DNA from: Candidatus Nitrosopumilus sp.
GTDB lineage: Archaea > Thermoproteota > Nitrososphaeria > Nitrososphaerales > Nitrosopumilaceae
Assembly (NCBI GenBank): GCA_029941825.1
Contig: JAPYTM010000011.1
Coordinates: forward strand, 1-13,577
Length of the DNA: 13,577 nucleotides
Direction of reading: 5' to 3'
Part shown: one piece after another, positions 1 through 6,080 of the stretch
Layout of the letters: the number at the start of each line of letters is the position of its first letter
How positions within the stretch are numbered: position 1 is the first letter of the stretch
Notes under the pieces: model-generated
What the model was told of the DNA's origin: nothing
The model's database searches: none
Seen by the model: only the letters and a program-made list of their open reading frames with translations
Translations under genes and position numbers: made by a program

Positions 1-142
1 CTGCAATTTTTAGACCTCTTGCATCTGGTTTATTTGAAATTACTACTGCAGCATTGATTGGAATTTTTTTTCTTTTAATTGATTTTAAAATAGATTCCAT
101 GTTGCTCCCGCGACCTGAGATCAAAATTCCTAGATTTAGCAA
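1..142 (-). CDS. purN: Phosphoribosylglycinamide formyltransferase (PurN), N-terminal part, cut by window edge
   Basis: Reading the minus strand from a TTG at 142 gives an open frame to the window edge of 47 codons. It begins MLNLGILISGRGSNMES and continues to VISNKPDARGLKIA. The ISGRGSNM loop near residues 8-15 followed by VISN-x-PDA is the classic start of PurN (GART). This enzyme transfers the formyl group of 10-formyl-tetrahydrofolate to glycinamide ribonucleotide, the third step of purine synthesis, in the cytoplasm. The glycine-rich loop binds the phosphate of the substrate in known PurN enzymes. An in-frame stop lies at 143-145, so the TTG at 142 is the furthest possible start; the next candidate is the ATG at 100, which would lose the conserved loop and is therefore unlikely. 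The C-terminal part with the catalytic Asn/His/Asp is outside the window. It is divergent from the nuclease gene at 200. Confidence 0.85.
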   Translation of the reverse strand, partial: MLNLGILISGRGSNMESILKSIKRKKIPINAAVVISNKPDARGLKIA

Positions 143-199
143 CTAGTCAACAGTAGATCAAACCTGCAATTTATATCAAATCTAACTACCTTTTTTTCA
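143..199. promoter_or_regulatory. Compact divergent promoter between purN and the MBL nuclease
   Basis: The gap is only 57 bp. A TATA-like element, atttatatc at 169-177, reads as TTTATATC on the plus strand and GATATAAAT on the minus strand. Its centre (about 173) is about 27 nt from the TTG at 200 and about 31 nt from the TTG at 142. This matches archaeal TATA-to-start spacing for leaderless or nearly leaderless transcripts in both directions. No Shine-Dalgarno motif is seen. That one element serves both genes is inference. Confidence 0.45.
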
Positions 200-1180
200 T
201 TGTCTAGGCAAGTCAGGATGACAAAAAATGGAATCCTGTGTGAAGTTGGGGGTAAACGTGTCAACTTGGATCCAAAAAATTCTGATGCATTGGGGATTAA
301 TTTTGTTTCTCATGCACACCTTGACCATCTCCCAACAAAAAATGGTGGAACAATACTATCCTCAATTGAAACAAACGAAATTGCCAATCTTCGAGGATTC
401 AAAATGCAAAATTATGTTGAATCACTTGAGAATTTTTCTTTAATTGACAGTGGTCATATACTTGGTGCAAAAGGACTACTATTTGATGATATTTTCTATA
501 CTGGAGATATTTGTACAAGAGATAGAGGATTCCTTCATGGTGCAAAAATTCCTAAATGTAAAACTTTGATTACTGAATGCACCTTTGGTTTACCTGAATT
601 CATTTTCCCCAAAATAGATGATATTCAAAAACAAGTTAATGAATTAATTTCTGAACTTTATGGTAAAGGGGTACCTGTAATTTTGATGGGGTATCAATTA
701 GGTAAAGCACAAACTATTACTCAACTTTTTGGACATTGGGGTCCTCTTTATTTTCATGATTCCGTAAAAGAAATGAATTCACTTCATCAAAAATTTGGTG
801 TACCTCTAAAAGATGGCTTTGGACATTCTGAGGCTGAAAAAAATGGGTTACTGGAAAAAAAACCTTGGGTGATGGTAGCACCAATGATGTCAAGCAAAAA
901 TAAATTTATTCAAGAAATGAAATCAAAATACGGTGCTGTAACAATAGGGTTTAGTGGATGGGCACAATCAAAAAAATTCTCTTTTGGACGACGAACTGAT
1001 TACTCAATACCTATGAGTGATCATTGTGATTTTAACGAACTTGTAGATTTAGTGGTGCAATCTGGTGCTGAAAAAGTTTACACTATACATGGTTTTGTTG
1101 ATGAGTTTGCAGAGCACTTGAAAACAATGGGAATTACTGCACAACCTTTGATAAAAAATTCTTTAGATGATTTTACTTAG
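200..1180 (+). CDS. Metallo-beta-lactamase/beta-CASP family nuclease (mRNA 3'-end processing factor-like exonuclease)
   Basis: The 326-aa protein carries the metallo-beta-lactamase metal sites: SHAHLDH at residues 37-43 (HxHxDH), DSGHILG with His86, FYTGD with Asp103, and C-terminal His275 (SDHCDF) and His297 (TIHG). The segment around residues 160-175 (GYQLGKAQT) resembles a beta-CASP motif. The family (COG1236-like) contains zinc-dependent RNA/DNA nucleases, including archaeal CPSF73-like processing exonucleases and bacterial ligase-associated exonucleases. There is no N-terminal KH domain, so it is the short type, not the long archaeal aCPSF1. Whether the substrate is RNA or DNA cannot be told from sequence. 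The TTG start at 200 fits the TATA spacing; an ATG at 218 (residue 7) also leaves the domain intact and is a real alternative. The stop overlaps the end of the convergent gene at 1173 by 8 bp. Confidence 0.8.
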   Translation: MSRQVRMTKNGILCEVGGKRVNLDPKNSDALGINFVSHAHLDHLPTKNGGTILSSIETNEIANLRGFKMQNYVESLENFSLIDSGHILGAKGLLFDDIFYTGDICTRDRGFLHGAKIPKCKTLITECTFGLPEFIFPKIDDIQKQVNELISELYGKGVPVILMGYQLGKAQTITQLFGHWGPLYFHDSVKEMNSLHQKFGVPLKDGFGHSEAEKNGLLEKKPWVMVAPMMSSKNKFIQEMKSKYGAVTIGFSGWAQSKKFSFGRRTDYSIPMSDHCDFNELVDLVVQSGAEKVYTIHGFVDEFAEHLKTMGITAQPLIKNSLDDFT

Positions 1181-1409
1181 TAAATTCATCACATTGACAA
1201 TTTTCAACTAGACACGTTTCTGCATTTCTAATATGATCATGAGAGAAATGTTTGCATTTTTCATTTTTACATATTCTTCTTTGAGCTTCTTTTTGTACAA
1301 CTGATTGAGCAATTGAATTTGCTTTGTCTTTAGAAAATCCTTTTTTGTCTATATAGAAATGAACAACTCTATTGTATAGTAAATCTGGATTGAATTGTTT
1401 TTCCAACAT
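1173..1409 (-). CDS. Small Cys/His-rich protein of unknown function, possible zinc-binding
   Basis: The 78-aa protein begins MLEKQFNPDLLYNRVVHFYI. The first half looks helical and moderately basic. The second half (residues about 46-75) holds five cysteines and two nearby histidines: C-x4-C-x2-H-x2-H-x-H near residues 47-57, then C-x4-C-x-C near 66-73. This spacing suggests a small metal-binding module, probably zinc, but it does not match a named finger that I recognise. The sequence is codon-like throughout, with A/T-ending codons as in its neighbours, and the ATG at 1409 has a possible TATA element (minus-strand TCATAAAG, about 1434-1441) about 28 nt upstream. It converges on the nuclease gene with an 8-bp overlap and lies 48 bp downstream of the glycerate kinase on the same strand, so read-through from that gene is possible. 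No function is assigned. Confidence 0.7.
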   Translation of the reverse strand: MLEKQFNPDLLYNRVVHFYIDKKGFSKDKANSIAQSVVQKEAQRRICKNEKCKHFSHDHIRNAETCLVENCQCDEFTK

Positions 1410-1457
1410 TATTTTATCTGGTTAGAATACGTCTTTATGATATTAAAAGATCATAAT

Positions 1458-2735
1458 TTATTTCAAAATCACGCCTATATCCATGAGATTTGTGTGAGTA
1501 AAATCTGTGATGATATTGGCTTTTTGTTTTTGGAAAAATCTACCTGAATCACTATTCACTAAAAACTCTTTCATTATTGTTGAATCTGTTTTTGTGTTTT
1601 CTGTAATTGCTCCTGCAAAAACTGAATTACCATCTATCCCATCTGTACCCATGGATGCAATAACTATTTTATTTAATTTTTGTGTATTTTTTAAAATTCT
1701 TAAAACTAATTCTTGATTTCTTCCCCCCATTCCTTTTCCTAGAACTCGTACTGTTGTTTCACCTCCAAAAATGATACATGTTTTTTCATCTTTTGAAATC
1801 TTTTCAAGAATTTTTATTACTGCTTCTTTAATGTCGCCAAAAATTTGCATTGTGATAATTTTGTAACCCATATTTTTTGCTGTTTTTTCCATAGCTCTTA
1901 AACAATCATTATTGTTTGCAATGACATAATTCTCAATTTTTTCTTTCTTTATAGTTTCTAAACTTTCTTTATGTCTTCCTTTTTCTAAAACCACTAACAC
2001 TTCTAAAGGCATTTTTCTTTTAATTTTATATTTGTCTAAAATATCTAATGCATCTGAAAATGTTGTATCATCCATGTATGTTGTACCTGATGCAATAGAT
2101 GAAAGATCATCTCCTTCAACATCCGACATTACTAAACTCACACCTTGACATTTCATATTTTCAACTAGTTTACCACCTTTGATTTTTGATAAATGCTTTC
2201 TAACACAATTAACTTCTTGAATCGTTGCCCCTGATTTTAAAAGAAAGTTTGTAACATGAATTTTATCATCAAGAGTAATTCCATCTGGTAATGCAAGTAA
2301 TGATGATCCTCCACCTGAAACAAGAAAAATTACTAATTCGTCACTTCGCTTATTTTGAAGAAATTTCATGACTTCCTTTGCAGCCTTTATGCTTGTTTGA
2401 TCTGGTTTAGGATGCCTAGAATTGAAAATTTGGAATTTTTTTCCTTTTATTCTTGATTTTGAACCTTTAGGAATTACTATAATTCCACTTTTTATGGGAA
2501 TAATTGCATTAAGTGCTCTTGTCATAGAATCACCAGCTTTTCCAAATGCTACTGAATAGATGTTGGAATATTTTGCAATCTTTATTGATTTATTCCCAAT
2601 TTTGATTTCATTAGGTGTAACATACATTGGAATAATATTTTCTGGATTTGCTGCTTGAAGACCTGACTCTAAGATTTCTAAACAATCCTTTTTTTTATCA
2701 CTAGTTGCTAACTCTTCAAAATTCTGAATCATCAT
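1458..2735 (-). CDS. gck: Glycerate 2-kinase (DUF4147/MOFRL family)
   Basis: The 425-aa length is normal for archaeal glycerate 2-kinases, which phosphorylate D-glycerate with ATP to 2-phosphoglycerate in the cytoplasm and so feed lower glycolysis/gluconeogenesis. Visible landmarks are AFGKAGDSM (residues 63-71), SRHPKPD (106-112), the glycine-rich SGGGSSLLALP (140-150), VNCVRKHLSKIKGGKL (175-190), SDVEGDDLSSIASG (204-217), and the C-terminal MOFRL domain with FGGETTV (323-329), GGRNQELVL (337-345) and GTDGIDG (363-369). A small deviation is IASGTT where relatives usually have SGPT. Two adjacent ATGs (2735 and 2732) are possible starts; both lie 23-26 nt from the shared TATA-like element in the divergent gap, and the second fits slightly better. 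It is divergently paired with the dehydrogenase at 2787. Substrate identity follows from the family; the source of glycerate in this cell is unknown. Confidence 0.85.
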   Translation of the reverse strand: MMIQNFEELATSDKKKDCLEILESGLQAANPENIIPMYVTPNEIKIGNKSIKIAKYSNIYSVAFGKAGDSMTRALNAIIPIKSGIIVIPKGSKSRIKGKKFQIFNSRHPKPDQTSIKAAKEVMKFLQNKRSDELVIFLVSGGGSSLLALPDGITLDDKIHVTNFLLKSGATIQEVNCVRKHLSKIKGGKLVENMKCQGVSLVMSDVEGDDLSSIASGTTYMDDTTFSDALDILDKYKIKRKMPLEVLVVLEKGRHKESLETIKKEKIENYVIANNNDCLRAMEKTAKNMGYKIITMQIFGDIKEAVIKILEKISKDEKTCIIFGGETTVRVLGKGMGGRNQELVLRILKNTQKLNKIVIASMGTDGIDGNSVFAGAITENTKTDSTIMKEFLVNSDSGRFFQKQKANIITDFTHTNLMDIGVILK

Positions 2736-2786
2736 AACTCACTTCATAATGCAAGATATAATAATAATCAATGACGTCTGTGATTT
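2736..2786. promoter_or_regulatory. Compact divergent promoter between glycerate kinase and alcohol dehydrogenase
   Basis: A 51-bp gap separates the two start codons. An A/T block, gatataataataa at 2755-2767, reads TTATTATTATATC on the minus strand. Its core near 2758 is about 29 nt before the ATG at 2787 and 23-26 nt before the minus-strand ATGs at 2735/2732. This is the second divergent pair in the window where one TATA-like block is placed to serve both directions. No ribosome binding site is visible, in line with leaderless transcripts. Confidence 0.45.
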
Positions 2787-3731
2787 ATGCATACAATTCG
2801 TATTCCAAAAGTTATCAACTTTGGAGAAAATGCACTTGGTGAGACAGAGTATCCTAAAAATGCCCTAGTTGTTACAACCGTTCCTCCAGCATTGTCTGAT
2901 AAATGGTTAGCAAAAATGGGAATTCAGGATTACATGTTATATGATCAAGTAAAACCTGAACCATCAATTGATGATGTCAATACTGTAATTTCAAAATTCA
3001 AAGACAAAAACCCTTCTGTCTTAATCGGATTGGGTGGTGGAAGTTCAATGGATGTAGTAAAATATGCTGCACCTGAATTGAAAAAAGAAAAAATTCTAAT
3101 TCCAACAACTTTTGGAACTGGAGCTGAAATGACAACATATTGTGTTCTAAAATTTGATGGAAAAAAGAAATTGTTACGTGAAGACAGATTTTTAGCTGAC
3201 ATGGCTGTAGTTGATTCATATTTTATGGAAGGTACTCCAGAACAAGTCTTAAAAAATTCTGTTTGTGATGCATGTGCTCAAGCTACTGAAGGTTATGATA
3301 GTAAACTTGGTAATGACTTGACTAGAACTCTATGTAAACAAGCATTTGAGATTCTTTATGATGCAATTATGAATGACAAACCAGAAAACTATCCATATGG
3401 ATCAATGTTATCTGGAATGGGATTCGGAAATTGTTCTACAACATTAGGACATGCATTGTCTTATGTGTTCTCAAATGAAGGAGTACCTCATGGATATTCT
3501 TTATCTTCTTGTACTACAGTTGCACACAAGCATAACAAATCAATCTTCTATGATAGATTCAAAGAAGCAATGGACAAACTTGGTTTTGATAAATTAGAAC
3601 TCAAAACTGATGTTTCAGAAGCTGCTGATACAGTTATGACTGATAGAGGTCATTTGGATCCAAACCCAATTTCAATATCAAAAGATGATGTAGTAAAATG
3701 TCTTGAAGATATCAAAACAGGTAATTTGTAA
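2787..3731 (+). CDS. Iron-containing (group III) alcohol dehydrogenase, candidate malonic/succinic semialdehyde reductase
   Basis: The 314-aa protein has the group III alcohol dehydrogenase fold: NAD(P)-binding GLGGGSSMDVVKY (residues 81-93), PTTFGTGAEMT (106-116), and the metal-site segments CDACAQATEGY (160-170), GHALSYVF (221-228) and VPHGYSLSS (233-241). The expected ligands Asp161, His222 and His235 are present, but the position four after the Asp, His in FucO-like enzymes, is Gln165. It is shorter than the usual 380-400 aa, mostly at the C-terminus. In ammonia-oxidising archaea, members of this superfamily act as NADPH-dependent reductases of malonic and/or succinic semialdehyde in the 3-hydroxypropionate/4-hydroxybutyrate CO2-fixation cycle. 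That role here is inference from family and probable host; other aldehydes or glycerol-type substrates cannot be excluded. The ATG start fits the TATA spacing. A T-rich terminator-like tract follows. Confidence 0.75.
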   Translation: MHTIRIPKVINFGENALGETEYPKNALVVTTVPPALSDKWLAKMGIQDYMLYDQVKPEPSIDDVNTVISKFKDKNPSVLIGLGGGSSMDVVKYAAPELKKEKILIPTTFGTGAEMTTYCVLKFDGKKKLLREDRFLADMAVVDSYFMEGTPEQVLKNSVCDACAQATEGYDSKLGNDLTRTLCKQAFEILYDAIMNDKPENYPYGSMLSGMGFGNCSTTLGHALSYVFSNEGVPHGYSLSSCTTVAHKHNKSIFYDRFKEAMDKLGFDKLELKTDVSEAADTVMTDRGHLDPNPISISKDDVVKCLEDIKTGNL

Positions 3732-3740
3732 AAAACTTAA

Positions 3741-3768
3741 TACTTTTTTACCTTTTTTCTATTTTCTT
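3741..3768 (+). terminator. T-rich archaeal-type terminator after the alcohol dehydrogenase
   Basis: About ten bases after the stop codon there are several T runs in close succession (six Ts at 3744-3749, six at 3753-3758, four at 3762-3765). Archaeal RNA polymerase terminates at such oligo-T tracts without a hairpin. It separates the dehydrogenase from the oxidoreductase gene at 3826. Confidence 0.5.
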
Positions 3769-3794
3769 AATAAACTACAAAATTGACATCTTGA

Positions 3795-3825
3795 TGAAAC
3801 CTTTTATTCTAATAATTTGGTGTAA
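3795..3825 (+). promoter_or_regulatory. Possible promoter of the luciferase-like oxidoreductase
   Basis: A T/A-rich element, ccttttattctaataat, begins at 3800 and lies about 20-25 nt before the ATG at 3826. The distance fits a leaderless archaeal transcript, but the match to a TATA consensus is modest. Its position after the upstream T tract supports an independent transcription unit. Confidence 0.3.
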
Positions 3826-4932
3826 ATGTACTTGACTGAAAAAAAGCTGAAATTTGGTATTCAAAACGGTTTAAATGTTGCAAGAGCCGGTTATACTGAA
3901 GATCAAATTCTAACAGCTTGTATACTTGCTGATAAAACTGGTTATGATTCAATTTTCTATATGGACCACACTAATGTGCCTCAATGGAAAAACGCAATTG
4001 TATTAGATCCTTGGGTTATGTTATCTGCAATTGCTGCAGTTACAAGCAATGTAGAGTTGGGAACTTGTGTAACTGATGCAATTAGAAGACATCCATCTAA
4101 CATCGCATTGGCTGCTATCACTCTTGATAGAGTTTCAAAAGGCAGAGCAATTCTTGGTATTGGTGCAGGTGAAGCTCAAAATTTAAAAGAATTTTGTATT
4201 CCATTTGAAAAACCAGTTTCAAAATGGGCGGAACAAATTGAAACTATTCATAAATTGTATGAATCAACTCCAGATAACACTGTAAGTTATGCTGGAAAAT
4301 ACTATCAACTAGAGGGTGCATGTTTACAAGCACCTCCGATTAGAAAACCACATCCACCAACTTACATGGCATCTGGTGGTAAACGTACACTTGCATTAAC
4401 TGGAAAACTCGGTGATGGTTGGTTACCTATTGGTTATACTCCAGAACTTTTCAAAGATCATGCTGCACAAATTAGAAAATCCATGGATGAAAATAACAGA
4501 ACACAAGAAGATAAAGATAATTTCCAATTTGCTCTTGATATTGATGTATATTTCTCTGAAGATGCAGAAGCATCTTGGGCACGAATGAAAGAAGCAGTCA
4601 AGGTCAGCTTGTTCAAGCCTGAAATTTTAAGAGTTCATGGATTAAAAGAAATTGAAGGATTTGATTTTGTCAAATACTTTACAGAATATTCCATGTCTGA
4701 TCAATCTTGGATTGTCAAGATGAGAGAGGCTGCAACTAAAATCCCTGACTCTATAGCTCGTTCCTCAACTGCAGTTGGTACCCCTGAAGACATGATTCCA
4801 ATATTTGAAAAATTCATGGATGCAGGTGTTAATCACTTTGTAATTAGATTCTGGGGTAAGAACTACTTTGGCTCTATTGACAAATTTGCCAGTCATGTAA
4901 TGCCTGTTCTAAGAGAAAAAGCAAAACAATAA
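3826..4932 (+). CDS. Luciferase-like (LLM class) F420- or flavin-dependent oxidoreductase
   Basis: The 368-aa protein has the TIM-barrel pattern of bacterial luciferase-like oxidoreductases. It starts KLKFGIQNG (residues 7-15), then YDSIFYMDH (40-48), LGTCVTDAIRRHP (78-90), AAITLDRVSKGRAILGIGAGE (last Glu 116), PPTYMASGGKRTLALTG around 178-194, and GDGWLPIGYTP shortly after. RHP...LDRVSKGR...GxGAGE is typical of the branch containing F420-dependent methylene-tetrahydromethanopterin reductase (Mer) and F420-dependent glucose-6-phosphate dehydrogenase. Thaumarchaeota make F420, so F420H2 as the cofactor is likely but not proven. The substrate is unknown; calling it Mer would over-reach because many paralogues share these motifs. 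It appears monocistronic: 94 bp downstream of the dehydrogenase with a terminator-like tract in between, and 58 bp before the acidic small protein gene. Confidence 0.75.
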   Translation: MYLTEKKLKFGIQNGLNVARAGYTEDQILTACILADKTGYDSIFYMDHTNVPQWKNAIVLDPWVMLSAIAAVTSNVELGTCVTDAIRRHPSNIALAAITLDRVSKGRAILGIGAGEAQNLKEFCIPFEKPVSKWAEQIETIHKLYESTPDNTVSYAGKYYQLEGACLQAPPIRKPHPPTYMASGGKRTLALTGKLGDGWLPIGYTPELFKDHAAQIRKSMDENNRTQEDKDNFQFALDIDVYFSEDAEASWARMKEAVKVSLFKPEILRVHGLKEIEGFDFVKYFTEYSMSDQSWIVKMREAATKIPDSIARSSTAVGTPEDMIPIFEKFMDAGVNHFVIRFWGKNYFGSIDKFASHVMPVLREKAKQ

Positions 4933-4990
4933 AAAAAATTCTATTTTATTCCATATGGAAAATCATTTACTTTACTAGTTTCTAGAAAAT

Positions 4991-5224
4991 ATGATGAATG
5001 ATGAACTTCCTGATGCCGTAAAAAAATGCCTTGACATTTTAGATGAAAATGTTGAAATTTTAGCGAACATGGAACATGAATTAAAAGATGAAAAAGAAGA
5101 TGAATTAACTCCAAATATGGAACTTCATCAATTGTATGACCTGACTGAAGATGTAACAGAATCATCAAAACTCAAACGTGCTGAATTTAATTTGATGCAA
5201 AGAAAGTCTGAAGATTCCTTATAA
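4991..5224 (+). CDS. Small acidic helical protein, unknown function
   Basis: The 77-aa protein is not recognised. More than a quarter of its residues are Asp/Glu, with few aromatic residues and one cysteine (C13). Hydrophobic residues in LDILDENVEILANMEHELKD (residues 14-33) recur every three to four positions, suggesting an amphipathic helix or short coiled coil. There is no signal peptide or membrane segment. Two consecutive ATGs (4991, 4994) could start it. A T/A-rich element around 4963-4973 (tcatttacttta) sits about 24 nt upstream, matching leaderless spacing. An overlapping minus-strand frame (4941-5168) was rejected because its composition (Leu/His-rich) looks like an antisense shadow of this acidic helix. 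It converges on the basic-tailed gene at 5226 with one base between the stop codons. Confidence 0.6.
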   Translation: MMNDELPDAVKKCLDILDENVEILANMEHELKDEKEDELTPNMELHQLYDLTEDVTESSKLKRAEFNLMQRKSEDSL

Positions 5225-5225
5225 T

Positions 5226-5666
5226 TTAGTGCCTTGCTAACTTGTTTTTTGCTTTTGATTTTGTAATTGATTTTGCTCTACGTTTATTTTTTTGTTTTTC
5301 CAATCTTTTTCTTGTACGTTCTGTAGATTTTGTTGAACCCTGAATAATTTTTGTTTTACTGCCATCTCTTAACATGATTGTTTTACCTTTGAATCTAAAT
5401 TCAACATCTCTACATTTGATGTAATATTTTTTGAGACAAAAAAATATCCTATTGTTTACACCGTGCATATCTTTGATTTCTTTTGATTTTTTTAACTCAT
5501 TGAGAATATTTCGTAGTAAACCTTTATCGATATCTGTAATTCTATGTAATTCTCTAAACCAAATGAATTTTGATGCAGAACCCCATTCTTCTAAAATTTT
5601 TAAAACTTGAATTATTGCCTCTTCATATTCCTCATCTGTTTCCTGCATTAATTTCACTTGAATCAT
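5226..5666 (-). CDS. Hypothetical protein with possible winged-helix core and Lys/Arg-rich C-terminal tail
   Basis: The 146-aa protein has three parts. Residues about 7-40 are acidic and helical (EEYEEAIIQVLKILEEWGSA). Residues about 41-85 (ELHRITDIDKGLLRNILNELKKSKEIK...NRIFFCLKKYY) have the helix-helix-strand feel of a winged helix, compatible with nucleic acid binding. Residues about 104-146 form a very basic tail rich in Lys, Arg and Ser/Thr, probably disordered. No named family is recognised. The ATG at 5666 gives the longest frame, but a good TATA-like block (minus strand AAAATATA, 5670-5677) lies only a few bases before it and about 26 nt before the ATG at 5648 (residue 7, MQETDEEYEE). 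Leaderless geometry therefore favours 5648 as the true start. It converges tail-to-tail with the acidic 77-aa gene, one base apart. Confidence 0.6.
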   Translation of the reverse strand: MIQVKLMQETDEEYEEAIIQVLKILEEWGSASKFIWFRELHRITDIDKGLLRNILNELKKSKEIKDMHGVNNRIFFCLKKYYIKCRDVEFRFKGKTIMLRDGSKTKIIQGSTKSTERTRKRLEKQKNKRRAKSITKSKAKNKLARH

Positions 5667-5667
5667 T

Positions 5668-5680
5668 CCTATATTTTAGC
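5668..5680 (-). promoter_or_regulatory. TATA-like element pointing to a shorter start at 5648
   Basis: The plus-strand sequence cctatatttta reads TAAAATATAGG on the minus strand. Its centre near 5673 is about 26 nt before the ATG at 5648 but only about 7 nt before the ATG at 5666. If this is the TATA box, transcription would begin at about 5648 and the first six codons of the long frame would not be translated. This is inference from spacing only. Confidence 0.35.
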
Positions 5681-5764
5681 AATTTGAATTGACAAAATAT
5701 TTGGATGGCAAAAGTCAAATTTTAGAATGTCATTCCTTTTTGATAATTTTTGTGATTATTCACT

Positions 5765-5854
5765 ATGAATGAGGAATCTAAAAACAAATGCACAGAATTG
5801 GAATGTAGGATTTTACAAATTAAAGAAATGGCCAAAGAATTAGATGCTGATTAG
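5765..5854 (+). CDS. Possible 29-aa microprotein
   Basis: A frame of 29 codons plus stop begins at the ATG at 5765 and ends with TAG at 5852-5854. It encodes a protein starting MNEESKNKCTELECRILQIK and ending MAKELDAD. Eight acidic and five basic residues, two cysteines five residues apart (C9 and C14), and a Leu/Ile-spaced segment (residues 11-27) suggest a short amphipathic helix. It fills the otherwise empty 190-bp gap between two minus-strand genes, and its stop is one base from the stop of the next gene, the same tight tail-to-tail packing as at 5224/5226. Against it: it is very short, and no clear TATA element or ribosome binding site is seen (the upstream region is T-rich, tttttgataattttt at 5738-5752). 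It could be chance. Confidence 0.4.
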   Translation: MNEESKNKCTELECRILQIKEMAKELDAD

Positions 5855-5855
5855 A

Positions 5856-6080
5856 TTATTTCTTTGCTTTTGATTTTTTTTCTTTAAGTCTAGATTTTGT
5901 TACCCTTTTTGCTTGTTGCTGATTAGCTTCCATTACTCTTGCTATTGAATCAATTTTTTTGATAATTTTTGCTTGTTCTTCTAGAGATTTTGCTTTTAGA
6001 ACTTTCTTTTTTAATTTTTTTAATTGATTCTCGTAACCCTCAAAATCCTTTTTTAACTCATTAAGATATGGATCATTCAT
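5856..6080 (-). CDS. Small basic helical protein, unknown function
   Basis: The 74-aa protein is not recognised. It reads MNDPYLNELKKDFEGYENQL at the N-terminus, with heptad-like Leu/Ile spacing from residue 6 to about 50 (LKKLKKKVLKAKSLEEQAK), suggesting a coiled coil. The C-terminal 20 residues (VTKSRLKEKKSKAKK) are almost all Lys/Arg/Ser and resemble the tail of the 146-aa protein at 5226 (ITKSKAKNK). Nucleic acid or ribosome contact is possible by charge alone; no enzyme motif is present. The ATG at 6080 is the only good start. It is divergent from the PPOX gene at 6143, with a 62-bp gap holding a TATA-like block at 6113-6123. Confidence 0.6.
   Translation of the reverse strand: MNDPYLNELKKDFEGYENQLKKLKKKVLKAKSLEEQAKIIKKIDSIARVMEANQQQAKRVTKSRLKEKKSKAKK

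Noticed and set aside
228..443. 71-codon plus-strand frame inside the nuclease gene
   Set aside because: It lies wholly within a gene with conserved metal motifs in another frame, and its own translation has no domain logic.
2945..3219. Two minus-strand frames of 73-85 codons opposite the alcohol dehydrogenase
   Set aside because: They are antisense shadows of the conserved NAD-binding and metal-site coding sequence.
3794..3835. 13-codon frame starting at an ATG before the luciferase-like gene
   Set aside because: It is very short and overlaps the start of the next gene. The conserved protein begins at 3826 and nothing supports a leader peptide.
4941..5168. 75-codon minus-strand frame opposite the acidic small protein
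   Set aside because: Its Leu/His/Ser-rich composition is what the antisense of an acidic, A-rich coding frame gives. The plus-strand frame has better start context and packing.
4991..6080. Toxin-antitoxin module considered for the small charged genes
   Set aside because: The genes are convergent rather than co-transcribed, and no known toxin fold or antitoxin DNA-binding motif is recognised.
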